Shown piece after piece: positions 1 through 6,684 of a stretch of 64,000 nucleotides of DNA (within the stretch, counting starts at the first letter, position 1; each line of letters opens with the position of its first letter). Made by a program: the position numbers and the translations under genes. Source of the DNA: Streptomyces sp. HUAS 15-9 (GTDB lineage: Bacteria > Actinomycetota > Actinomycetes > Streptomycetales > Streptomycetaceae); contig NZ_CP106798.1 of assembly GCF_025642155.1 (NCBI RefSeq), forward strand, positions 6,448,001 through 6,512,000, read 5' to 3'. The notes below the pieces were generated by a model, which did not search any database, was not told where the DNA came from, and was given only the letters and a program-made list of their open reading frames with translations.

Positions 1-93
1 GCCGCCGTGGCGCTGGTGCTGCGTGCCCCGTTCCTGCTCGTCGTCGCGGCGGCCGTGGTGGTCACGGCGGGGGTGCGGGCCGTCGGAGGATGA
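1..93 (+). CDS. AzlD-like branched-chain amino acid exporter subunit (C-terminal fragment)
   Basis: Only the last 30 codons are in the window, reading in frame from base 1 to TGA at 91-93. The fragment is hydrophobic with the pattern ALVLRAPF followed by a Val/Ala-rich membrane helix, as at the C-terminus of AzlD, the small membrane partner of AzlC in branched-chain amino acid export. The identification rests on a short segment and is tentative; the upstream neighbour, outside the window, should be azlC if it is right. Confidence 0.5.
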   Translation, partial: AAVALVLRAPFLLVVAAAVVVTAGVRAVGG

Positions 94-105
94 CGGTGCC
101 CCGGC

Positions 106-1050
106 TCAGCCCACGAACCGGCCGTACGCCCTGAGGGTGCGCAGGGCCTCGATCGTCACCACGGGGCGGGCCTCCAGCGCCGTGCCGGGCGCCCACTGAC
201 GCCAGCGCACCGGCCAGCCGCCGTCCTCCTGCTGCTCGGCCGTGAGGAAGTCCAGGGAACGTGTCATCTCCTCGTCCGTGAACCACGCGCGCGCGAGCGA
301 CTGCGGTGTCCTCGCGAAGTCGTGCGGGAAGTGATGCTCGCCAGGGGCATAGCCCGGAGCGACGGGGTACTCCTCGAGCCGCTCCGGGTCCAGTGCCGCG
401 AGCCGCTGCTCGCGCACCAGGCGGCCCAGGCGGTCGGCGGCCGCCTCCGCGCGCGGGCGGTCGGGCACCGAGTCCAGGAAAGCCACCGCGGCCTCTACCT
501 CGTAGGGGTGGGACTCCTCCAGGCCGTTCACGGCCTGCCAGCAGAAGTCGGTGGCCCGGAACAGCCAGGCGTGCCACACCTCGTTGCGGTGCAGCAGGCC
601 CACCACCGGTCCGGTGGCCAGCAGCTCGCTCGGCGGGTTGTCCACGATCGGGATGAACGGGGCCGCCGGATAGCCGCGCTGGCTGGGATGGATCGCCGGC
701 AGGGCGCCGTCGGAGGTGGAGACGGACGTCAGATAGCGGCACACCCGCTCCACCCGCTGCCCGCCGCACCGTCCCACGGCGTCCAGGACGCGCAGCGCGT
801 GGCCCGTGTGCAGCGGCTGGCTCACCGGGCCGCGCAGATCGGGCTCGAGAGCATGGCCGTACCCGCCGTCCTCGTTGCGGTAGGCGTCCAGCGCCGTCTC
901 CACCGGATCGGCACCGCCGTTCAGGAAGTGGAAGGCGAACAGGCGCTGCTCCAGCACGCGCGCGGTGAGCCAGACGAACTGTTCGGCGCGGATGAGCGGT
1001 GTGCGCGCCGGGGACACAGGGTGGAGTGGAGAAGCTCCTGTTTCGGGCAT
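106..1050 (-). CDS. Conserved protein with terpenoid-cyclase/prenyltransferase-like alpha-toroid repeats
   Basis: A 314-residue protein with no signal peptide or membrane helix. It contains repeated helical segments with DGGYG (about residue 60) and EDGGWPVRW (near residue 275), resembling the QW-like repeats of the squalene/hopene cyclase and prenyltransferase alpha/alpha toroid fold. No cyclase DxDD motif is visible, so it is probably a non-catalytic or uncharacterised member. It ends just after the AzlD fragment and is divergent from the DUF3046 gene, 80 bp away. Function unknown. Confidence 0.75.
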   Translation of the reverse strand: MPETGASPLHPVSPARTPLIRAEQFVWLTARVLEQRLFAFHFLNGGADPVETALDAYRNEDGGYGHALEPDLRGPVSQPLHTGHALRVLDAVGRCGGQRVERVCRYLTSVSTSDGALPAIHPSQRGYPAAPFIPIVDNPPSELLATGPVVGLLHRNEVWHAWLFRATDFCWQAVNGLEESHPYEVEAAVAFLDSVPDRPRAEAAADRLGRLVREQRLAALDPERLEEYPVAPGYAPGEHHFPHDFARTPQSLARAWFTDEEMTRSLDFLTAEQQEDGGWPVRWRQWAPGTALEARPVVTIEALRTLRAYGRFVG

Positions 1051-1130
1051 GCGTCAGACCGTAGGACGGAAAGCGGTCTCGCAAGGCGGTCCCCGGCAGG
1101 GCCCACCCCAAGGGGCGGGATACTGGTGTC

Positions 1131-1325
1131 ATGCGGTTGACGGTCTTCTGGCAGCGGATGGCGGAACACTTCGGAGTGGGGTACGCCGAGACATTCGCGC
1201 GCGATCATGTGATGTCGGAGCTGGGCGGACGCACGGTGCACGAGGCGCTGAACGCCGGCTGGGAGGCCAAGGACGTATGGCGGGTGGTCTGCACCGTCAT
1301 GAACGTGCCGGGGGAGAGGCGCTGA
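1131..1325 (+). CDS. DUF3046 family protein
   Basis: A 64-residue protein starting MRLTVFWQRM with the helical core FARDHVMSELGGRTVHEALNAG, typical of the small actinobacterial DUF3046 family found a short distance upstream of recA. The family has no established function. ATG at 1131 is the only sensible start. There is no strong Shine-Dalgarno sequence, and GATACT lies 6 bases before the ATG, so the mRNA may be leaderless. It is soluble, with no cysteines or membrane segments. Confidence 0.8.
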   Translation: MRLTVFWQRMAEHFGVGYAETFARDHVMSELGGRTVHEALNAGWEAKDVWRVVCTVMNVPGERR

Positions 1326-1356
1326 CCGGTAACGAAGATCGCGGGCCGACAGCGGG

Positions 1357-1379
1357 CTGTCAGCGGCGTGGGCGACACT
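1357..1379 (+). promoter_or_regulatory. Weak RecA-NDp/PafBC-type promoter match before the AI-2E exporter gene
   Basis: CTGTCAGCGGC (1357-1367), six bases, then GACACT (1374-1379), ending six bases before the GTG at 1386. Compared with the published TTGTCAGTGGC-N6-TAGggT motif the upstream half has two mismatches, and the -10 lacks its first T. The geometry is the same as at the MazG-like gene (motif at 19540-19562), which is the main reason to list it. Confidence 0.3.
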
Positions 1380-1385
1380 TGCACC

Positions 1386-2654
1386 GTGGCCCCCACTGAC
1401 GACACCGGGCAGCTCGCCCAGCACGCATCCCCGTTCGGTACGACGCCGCCCGCCCGGACCCCGGCCGAGGGCGCCGCCGGACCGGCCGCCCGCATGCCGC
1501 GCTGGCTGCCGCGCGCCATGGTGCTCGCGCTCGCCCTCGTCGCCGTGTTCCAGCTCGGCAGCTGGGCCTTCCACCAGCTGACCGGGCTGCTGATCAACAT
1601 CCTCATCGCGTTCTTCCTGGCCCTCGCGATAGAACCCGCGGTGAGCTGGATGTCCGCCCACGGAATGCGCAGGGGACTCGCCACCTTCCTGGTCTTCCTC
1701 GGCCTGATGATCGTGACCGCGGGCTTCATCACGCTGCTCGGGTCGATGCTCGCGGGCCAGATCGTCAAGATGGTCGAGGGCTTCCCCGGCTATCTCGACT
1801 CGTTGATCAACTGGGTCAACCAGACGTTCCACACCGACCTCAGACGCGTGGACGTCCAGGAAGGGCTGCTCCACTCCGACTGGCTGCGCAAGTACGCGCA
1901 GACCAGCGCGGCCGGTGTGCTCGACGTCTCCGCCCAGGTGCTCGGCGGTCTGTTCCGGCTGCTGACGGTCACCCTCTTCTCGTTCTACTTCGCCGCCGAC
2001 GGGCCGCGGCTGCGCCGCACCCTGTGCTCCGTCCTGCCGCCCGCCCGGCAGGCCGAGGTGCTGCGCGCGTGGGAGATCGCCGTGGACAAGACCGGCGGCT
2101 ACCTCTACTCGCGCGGCCTCATGGCGCTCATCTCCGGGATCGCGCACTACATCCTGCTCCAGGCCCTGGGCGTGCCGTACGCGCCCGTGCTGGGCGTCTG
2201 GGTGGGTCTGGTCTCGCAGTTCATCCCCACCATCGGCACGTATCTCGCGGGCGCGTTGCCCATGTTGATCGCGTTCACGGTCAACCCCTGGTACGCGGTG
2301 TGGGTGCTGGCCTTCGTCGTGGTCTACCAGCAGTTCGAGAACTATGTGCTGCAGCCCAAGCTGACCTCGAAGACCGTCGACATCCACCCGGCGGTCGCCT
2401 TCGGGTCCGTCATCGCGGGCACCGCACTGCTCGGTGCCGTCGGCGCCCTGATCGCCATCCCCGCGGTCGCCACGCTGCAGGCCTTCCTGGGCGCGTATGT
2501 GAAGAGGTACGAGGTCACGGACGACCCCCGGGTGCAGGGGCACCGCACACGCGGGGCGTCCGGTCCCGGCCTGATGGCGCGTGCGCGTCGGCTGTGGGCG
2601 GGGCAGCCGGGGCCGACGGAGCCCGGGGCGGGGCTTCCGGAGGAGTCTTCCTGA
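1386..2654 (+). CDS. AI-2E family (PerM/UPF0118) transporter
   Basis: An integral membrane protein of 422 residues from GTG 1386. A Pro/Ala-rich cytoplasmic N-terminus of about 40 residues is followed by roughly eight hydrophobic helices. The second half carries family signatures: GVWVGLVSQFIPTIGTYLAG and QQFENYVLQPKL followed by a VDIHPAVAF segment. Family members export signalling molecules or act in Na+/H+ exchange; the substrate here cannot be read from sequence. An in-frame GTG at 1368 would add six residues. I prefer 1386 because a promoter-like element ends six bases before it and no ribosome-binding site is seen for either start. Confidence 0.85.
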   Translation: MAPTDDTGQLAQHASPFGTTPPARTPAEGAAGPAARMPRWLPRAMVLALALVAVFQLGSWAFHQLTGLLINILIAFFLALAIEPAVSWMSAHGMRRGLATFLVFLGLMIVTAGFITLLGSMLAGQIVKMVEGFPGYLDSLINWVNQTFHTDLRRVDVQEGLLHSDWLRKYAQTSAAGVLDVSAQVLGGLFRLLTVTLFSFYFAADGPRLRRTLCSVLPPARQAEVLRAWEIAVDKTGGYLYSRGLMALISGIAHYILLQALGVPYAPVLGVWVGLVSQFIPTIGTYLAGALPMLIAFTVNPWYAVWVLAFVVVYQQFENYVLQPKLTSKTVDIHPAVAFGSVIAGTALLGAVGALIAIPAVATLQAFLGAYVKRYEVTDDPRVQGHRTRGASGPGLMARARRLWAGQPGPTEPGAGLPEESS

Positions 2655-2663
2655 CGCACGGGT

Positions 2664-3425
2664 TCAGTACGTGAGGACCGCCCACACCCCGGCACCGGCC
2701 ACGGCGGCCGCGTAGCAGCCGACCGCGACGGCCACGATGCGCTGCCGTGTCCGCTCGCTCCAGGACGTGTGCGACAGCAGCCACGCCAGCGTCGGCAGGA
2801 TCAGGACGGCGTGCAGGCTCACTCCGTGCAGCGGCTTGAGCGGGGCCGTCGAGTGGTACGCCGCCTCCTGGTGACCGGTCCGGGTGAGCACCACACCGCG
2901 GGCGATCATCGCGGCGCCCGAGGCCAGCCCCACGAGCAGGATCGCGAACCCGGAGCGCACCGCGAGCGGCATGCCCGCCGGGCCCGTCGCCCGGTTCCGG
3001 AACGACGCCACGGCGAAGACGGTGAGCAGCACCACGAGCACACCGCCGCCCACCGCGAGCGTCATGGACACAGCCGTGTCGAAGGGGGTCTCCATGTCGA
3101 GGTGCGAGGGCACCCGGCGCCACGCCTGAAGGGTGATGCCGCCGACCTCCACCACACAGTCGGCGGCGATCACGACGAGCAGCACGGTGCGCAGCCGCTG
3201 CCCGACGCGCAGATACGACGTGACCCAGGTGACCGCGATCAGCGTCACCCCGAAGGAGAGCCCGAACGTGACGGGCTTGCGCCAGGAGACAGGACCGTCC
3301 CAGGGACCGCCGTCGACCGCGAACACCACCAGGTGCGCCAGACCGGAGGCGACGAGAAGCAGACCGGTCGCGTGACAGAGACGCTCGACGGCGTGCCGGG
3401 CGTCGATGGACGGCAGGTCCTTCAT
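2664..3425 (-). CDS. Hypothetical polytopic membrane protein
   Basis: A 253-residue protein with about seven hydrophobic helices. ATG at 3425 (MKDLPSID) is preceded by AGAGGA eleven bases upstream and is preferred to an upstream in-frame start at 3467. An early conserved-looking stretch, HLVVFAVDGGPWDGPVSWRK, lies between the first two helices, and a Lys/His segment sits before the penultimate helix. It is convergent with the AI-2E transporter gene (9 bp gap) and divergent from recA. I do not recognise a characterised family. Confidence 0.75.
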   Translation of the reverse strand: MKDLPSIDARHAVERLCHATGLLLVASGLAHLVVFAVDGGPWDGPVSWRKPVTFGLSFGVTLIAVTWVTSYLRVGQRLRTVLLVVIAADCVVEVGGITLQAWRRVPSHLDMETPFDTAVSMTLAVGGGVLVVLLTVFAVASFRNRATGPAGMPLAVRSGFAILLVGLASGAAMIARGVVLTRTGHQEAAYHSTAPLKPLHGVSLHAVLILPTLAWLLSHTSWSERTRQRIVAVAVGCYAAAVAGAGVWAVLTY

Positions 3426-3648
3426 GGACCGCGGGTTCCTCTGGGACTGTGACGGGGACGGAAGCATGGCTCAAGGCTCCCGGGGGCGTCCCGCGCGGTC
3501 GTCGTCCGGTCGAAGACAACTGTCGTACACCGCCCGGAGTAGCCGCGCGGGCCGGGCGGCGTTGGGCCGGTGTCGGGTGCGCGGCAGTGGCTTCGGCAGG
3601 GGCTTCGCCAGGGCCACGACGAAGCATCGCAGGTGGCGCCTGGTGCGC

Positions 3649-3678
3649 TTGACATAAAAATCGAACATCCATTCTTAT
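3649..3678 (+). promoter_or_regulatory. recA upstream promoter (P1)
   Basis: TTGACA at 3649-3654 is a perfect -35; TCTTAT at 3673-3678 (18 bp spacer) is the best -10. The SOS box lies in the spacer and touches the -10, as expected for a LexA-repressed promoter. The 413 bases between the membrane-protein start (3425) and recA (3839) hold this promoter, the LexA and DnaA boxes, the second promoter, and no gene I can support. Confidence 0.55.
3663..3674 (+). promoter_or_regulatory. LexA operator (SOS box) of recA
   Basis: GAACATCCATTC fits the Gram-positive/mycobacterial SOS consensus GAAC-N4-GTTC with one mismatch (ATTC). To my knowledge the same 12-mer is the SOS box described at streptomycete recA genes. 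It lies about 165 bp before the recA start, inside the P1 promoter spacer, so LexA bound here would block polymerase. Confidence 0.8.
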
Positions 3679-3740
3679 GGAGGCTCGGGCGAGGCTCTCG
3701 ACGGGGATTTCGACACGGTTTGGGTGGAGAAGTGTCCGAG

Positions 3741-3749
3741 TTATCCACA
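3741..3749 (+). promoter_or_regulatory. DnaA box between the two recA promoter elements
   Basis: TTATCCACA is a perfect E. coli-type DnaA box (the Streptomyces preference is TTGTCCACA). It sits midway between the SOS box and the RecA-NDp motif. An identical 13-mer, TTATCCACAGGCC, occurs again at 59562-59574 upstream of the DUF4192 gene. Confidence 0.45.
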
Positions 3750-3772
3750 GGCCGGGCCGGCGTCGGGGCGCA

Positions 3773-3795
3773 TTGTCAGTGGCAGGCGTTAGCGT
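3773..3795 (+). promoter_or_regulatory. RecA-NDp (PafBC-type, LexA-independent) promoter of recA
   Basis: TTGTCAGTGGC (3773-3783), six bases, then TAGCGT (3790-3795). This matches the published actinobacterial RecA-NDp motif TTGTCAGTGGC-N6-TAGggT, which drives LexA/RecA-independent damage induction and in mycobacteria is activated by PafBC. The implied start is near 3802, giving a leader of about 37 bases to recA. Confidence 0.8.
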
Positions 3796-3838
3796 CTTTG
3801 ACGTGAAGCGATCGACTCAAGCAAACCGGGTGGAACCC

Positions 3839-4963
3839 ATGGCAGGAACCGACCGCGAGAAGGCGCTCGACGCCGCGCTCGCACAGATTGAACGGCAATT
3901 CGGCAAGGGCGCGGTCATGCGCATGGGCGAGCGGTCGAAGGAGCCCATCGAGGTCATCCCGACCGGGTCGACCGCGCTCGACGTGGCCCTGGGCGTCGGC
4001 GGACTGCCGCGCGGCCGCGTCGTGGAGATCTACGGCCCGGAGTCCTCCGGTAAGACGACCCTGACCCTGCACGCCGTGGCGAACGCACAGAAGGCCGGCG
4101 GTCAGGTCGCGTTCGTGGACGCGGAGCACGCCCTCGACCCCGAGTACGCGCGCAAGCTCGGCGTCGACATCGACAACCTCATCCTCTCCCAGCCCGACAA
4201 CGGCGAGCAGGCCCTGGAGATCGTGGACATGCTGGTCCGCTCCGGCGCCCTCGACCTCATCGTCATCGACTCCGTCGCCGCGCTCGTCCCGCGCGCGGAG
4301 ATCGAGGGCGAGATGGGCGACAGCCACGTCGGTCTGCAGGCCCGTCTGATGAGCCAGGCCCTGCGGAAGATCACCAGCGCGCTCAACCAGTCGAAGACCA
4401 CCGCGATCTTCATCAACCAGCTCCGCGAGAAGATCGGCGTGATGTTCGGCTCCCCGGAGACCACGACCGGTGGCCGGGCGCTGAAGTTCTACGCCTCGGT
4501 GCGCATCGACATCCGCCGCATCGAGACCCTGAAGGACGGCACGGAGGCGGTCGGCAACCGCACCCGCTGCAAGGTCGTCAAGAACAAGGTCGCGCCGCCC
4601 TTCAAGCAGGCCGAGTTCGACATCCTCTACGGCCAGGGCATCAGCCGCGAGGGCGGTCTGATCGACATGGGCGTCGAGCACGGCTTCGTCCGCAAGGCCG
4701 GTGCCTGGTACACGTACGAGGGCGACCAGCTCGGCCAGGGCAAGGAGAACGCGCGCAACTTCCTGAAGGACAACCCCGACCTGGCCAACGAGATCGAGAA
4801 GAAGATCAAGGAGAAGCTGGGCGTCGGAGTGCGGCCGGAGGAGCCCACGGCCGAGCCGGGCGCCGACGCCGTGGTCGCGGCCGGTACGGACGCCGGGAAG
4901 ACGGCGCCCGCCCCGGCAGCCGGCAAGGCCGCCAAGCCCAAGGCCGGCGCAGCCAAGAGCTGA
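3839..4963 (+). CDS. recA: Recombinase RecA
   Basis: A 374-residue RecA that forms ATP-dependent filaments on single-stranded DNA for strand exchange and stimulates LexA self-cleavage. Visible features: the N-terminal polymerisation helix ([20 protein letters not shown]), Walker [10 protein letters not shown] at about residues 66-74, the Walker B segment [12 protein letters not shown], and loop L2 around [20 protein letters not shown]. The last 35 residues are an Ala/Lys/Pro-rich tail, typical of streptomycetes. ATG at 3839 fits other RecA N-termini; the open frame extends upstream to 3677 but crosses the second promoter. recX follows after only 3 bp. Control is by LexA and by a LexA-independent promoter. 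Confidence 0.98.
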   Translation: MAGTDREKALDAALAQIERQFGKGAVMRMGERSKEPIEVIPTGSTALDVALGVGGLPRGRVVEIYGPESSGKTTLTLHAVANAQKAGGQVAFVDAEHALDPEYARKLGVDIDNLILSQPDNGEQALEIVDMLVRSGALDLIVIDSVAALVPRAEIEGEMGDSHVGLQARLMSQALRKITSALNQSKTTAIFINQLREKIGVMFGSPETTTGGRALKFYASVRIDIRRIETLKDGTEAVGNRTRCKVVKNKVAPPFKQAEFDILYGQGISREGGLIDMGVEHGFVRKAGAWYTYEGDQLGQGKENARNFLKDNPDLANEIEKKIKEKLGVGVRPEEPTAEPGADAVVAAGTDAGKTAPAPAAGKAAKPKAGAAKS

Positions 4964-4966
4964 CCC

Positions 4967-5788
4967 GTGACACGACGAACCGACTGGGCCGAGTACGCGC
5001 ACCCCGACGCTCCGCGGGAGCGGCGGGGGAGAGCCGGCGCGGGTCCTGCCTGGACGGGCGACGGCGCGGGGGGCGACGGCGCGTCCGCCACCGGGCCGTA
5101 CGGGGGTGACGGCCCGTACGGCGACGATCCGCGCGGCGGTTCACGGCGCGGTGGCCGTGGGACGCGTGCCCGGGGCGGCTCGCGCGGACGGCGCGGGCGC
5201 GGTGGCTTCGGTGAGGCATCCGGTGCGGTGCCTGATGAGGACGGGGACTCCTTCTCCTCGTCGAGGGCCGAGAAGAAGGAGCACCCGGGGGACCCGGCTG
5301 AGCGGGCGCGGGCGATCTGTCTGCGCCTGCTCACCGGGACCCCGCGCACGCGGAAGCAGCTCGCGGACGCCCTGCGCAAGAGGGAGATCCCGGACGAGGT
5401 CGCGGGCGAAGTGCTGTCGCGGTTCGAGGAGGTCGGCCTGATCGACGACAGCGCGTTCGCCGACGCCTGGGTGGAGTCCCGGCACCACGGCCGGGGGCTG
5501 GCCCGGCGCGCGCTCGCGCGTGAACTGCGGACCAAGGGCGTCGACTCGACGCTGATCGACGAGGCCGTCGGCCGGCTCGACTCCGAGCAGGAGGAGGCGA
5601 CCGCCCGCGAACTCGTCGTCCGCAAGCTGCGCGCCACCCGCGGCCTCGACCGCGACAAGCGGATACGGCGCCTCGCGGGGATGCTCGCCCGCAAGGGGTA
5701 CTCCGAGGGCATGGCTCTCCGGGTGGTCCGGCAGGCGCTGGAAGAAGAGGGCGAGGACATGGAGTTCCTCGAGGGCGAGGAGTCCTGA
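4967..5788 (+). CDS. recX: Recombination regulatory protein RecX
   Basis: RecX binds RecA filaments and limits recombinase activity. GTG at 4967 begins three bases after the recA stop, so the two are co-transcribed. The conserved three-helix-repeat region spans about residues 110-265 (ARAICLRLLTGTPRTRKQL, VGLIDDSAFADAWVESR, KGYSEGMALRVVRQAL). The first 100 residues are Gly/Arg-rich low complexity, making this 273-residue form much longer than the usual RecX of about 150-190. The tail is very acidic (EEEGEDMEFLEGEES). Confidence 0.95.
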   Translation: MTRRTDWAEYAHPDAPRERRGRAGAGPAWTGDGAGGDGASATGPYGGDGPYGDDPRGGSRRGGRGTRARGGSRGRRGRGGFGEASGAVPDEDGDSFSSSRAEKKEHPGDPAERARAICLRLLTGTPRTRKQLADALRKREIPDEVAGEVLSRFEEVGLIDDSAFADAWVESRHHGRGLARRALARELRTKGVDSTLIDEAVGRLDSEQEEATARELVVRKLRATRGLDRDKRIRRLAGMLARKGYSEGMALRVVRQALEEEGEDMEFLEGEES

Positions 5789-5872
5789 GCCACCGTCGGC
5801 CGCCCGACCGGGCGGTCCGCTCCTATTGGTGGCCCGCTCCTCTTGGTTGAGGGCCTTCGACCGAGGGGCCTT

Positions 5873-5895
5873 CGTGAGGGCCTAGATCCCTCACG
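5873..5895. terminator. Perfect hairpin downstream of recA-recX
   Basis: CGTGAGGG, seven bases (CCTAGAT), CCCTCACG: perfect 8-bp arms 85 bp after the recX stop. There is no T-tract, as is usual in Streptomyces terminators. It could instead be a protein-binding site upstream of the ArsR-like regulator. Confidence 0.45.
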
Positions 5896-6033
5896 TGATC
5901 CGCCGCGTGCTCGCCGACCGGGCGTACCGCTTCCCGGCGACCATCGCCCACTCGCCCCTGGCGACGCCTGCCGGGCCGCTCCTCCATGGACGGGGTGGGG
6001 TTAACCCCCGTCCGAAGAGGCCGGAGCACCGCA

Positions 6034-6064
6034 GTGCACAGGCACCTGTGCACAGACGACTGTG
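6034..6064. promoter_or_regulatory. Overlapping palindromic operator before the ArsR-like regulator
   Basis: GTGCACAGG-CA-CCTGTGCAC (6034-6053) is a perfect 9-2-9 palindrome. A second one, CACAG-ACGA-CTGTG (6051-6064), shares its last bases. Together they place three CACAG/CTGTG-type half-sites just 5 to 36 bp ahead of the ATG at 6070. Position and symmetry suggest autoregulation by the winged-helix protein encoded next. Confidence 0.6.
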
Positions 6065-6069
6065 TATGC

Positions 6070-6684
6070 ATGCCCCTACCGCCCGTTCCCGTCGAGCTCT
6101 CCGACCTTGCCGCGCTCAAGGCGCTCGGCCACCCGCGTCGGCAGCGCATGCTCCAGCACCTCACCCTGCACGGCCCGGCGACCTCCGCCACGCTCGCCCG
6201 CGCACTGGGGCTGAACACCGGCTCGACCAGCTACCACCTGCGTGAACTCGCCAGGTACGGCTTCGTCGAGGAGACCACCGCGGCCGTCGGCCAGGGTCGG
6301 GAACGCTGGTGGCGGGCCGTCCCCGGCGACCTGCGCTTCCCGCCGCGCAGCCGACAGAGCGCGGAACTCCGGCACGTCATGGACGAGCTGAACCACCACG
6401 CCTACGCCGCCGATCTGGAGCTCTTCGAGCAGCTCCAGCTGGACGCGGAAGAGGGCGACCCATGGGCGGACGCCTTCCCCTGCTCGCGCGGCACCATCCG
6501 GCTGACCCTGCCCGAACTCCATGAGTTCTTCGAGGAGTACATCGCCCTCCTCAACCGCTACAAGCGCCCCGAGGCCGACACCCCGCCCGACGCCCGCACC
6601 GTACTCACACGCCTGCTCGCCTTCCCCGCCCCGGCAGACCACAACACCCGGACCGACAACAGAAAAGAGACCCGGCCCTCATGA
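6070..6684 (+). CDS. ArsR-like winged-helix transcriptional regulator
   Basis: A 204-residue regulator. An ArsR-type winged helix occupies about residues 10-90: LAALKALGHPRRQRMLQHL, then ATSATLARALGLNTGSTSYH, with the wing region REWVEE-like (YGFVEETTAAVGQGRERWW). The C-terminal half is an acidic helical effector or dimerisation region (DLELFEQLQLDAEEGDPW). No Cys/His metal site is apparent. ATG at 6070 is preferred to one at 5986, which would place the operator inside the gene. Its last four bases (ATGA) overlap the permease start, indicating translational coupling. Confidence 0.85.
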   Translation: MPLPPVPVELSDLAALKALGHPRRQRMLQHLTLHGPATSATLARALGLNTGSTSYHLRELARYGFVEETTAAVGQGRERWWRAVPGDLRFPPRSRQSAELRHVMDELNHHAYAADLELFEQLQLDAEEGDPWADAFPCSRGTIRLTLPELHEFFEEYIALLNRYKRPEADTPPDARTVLTRLLAFPAPADHNTRTDNRKETRPS

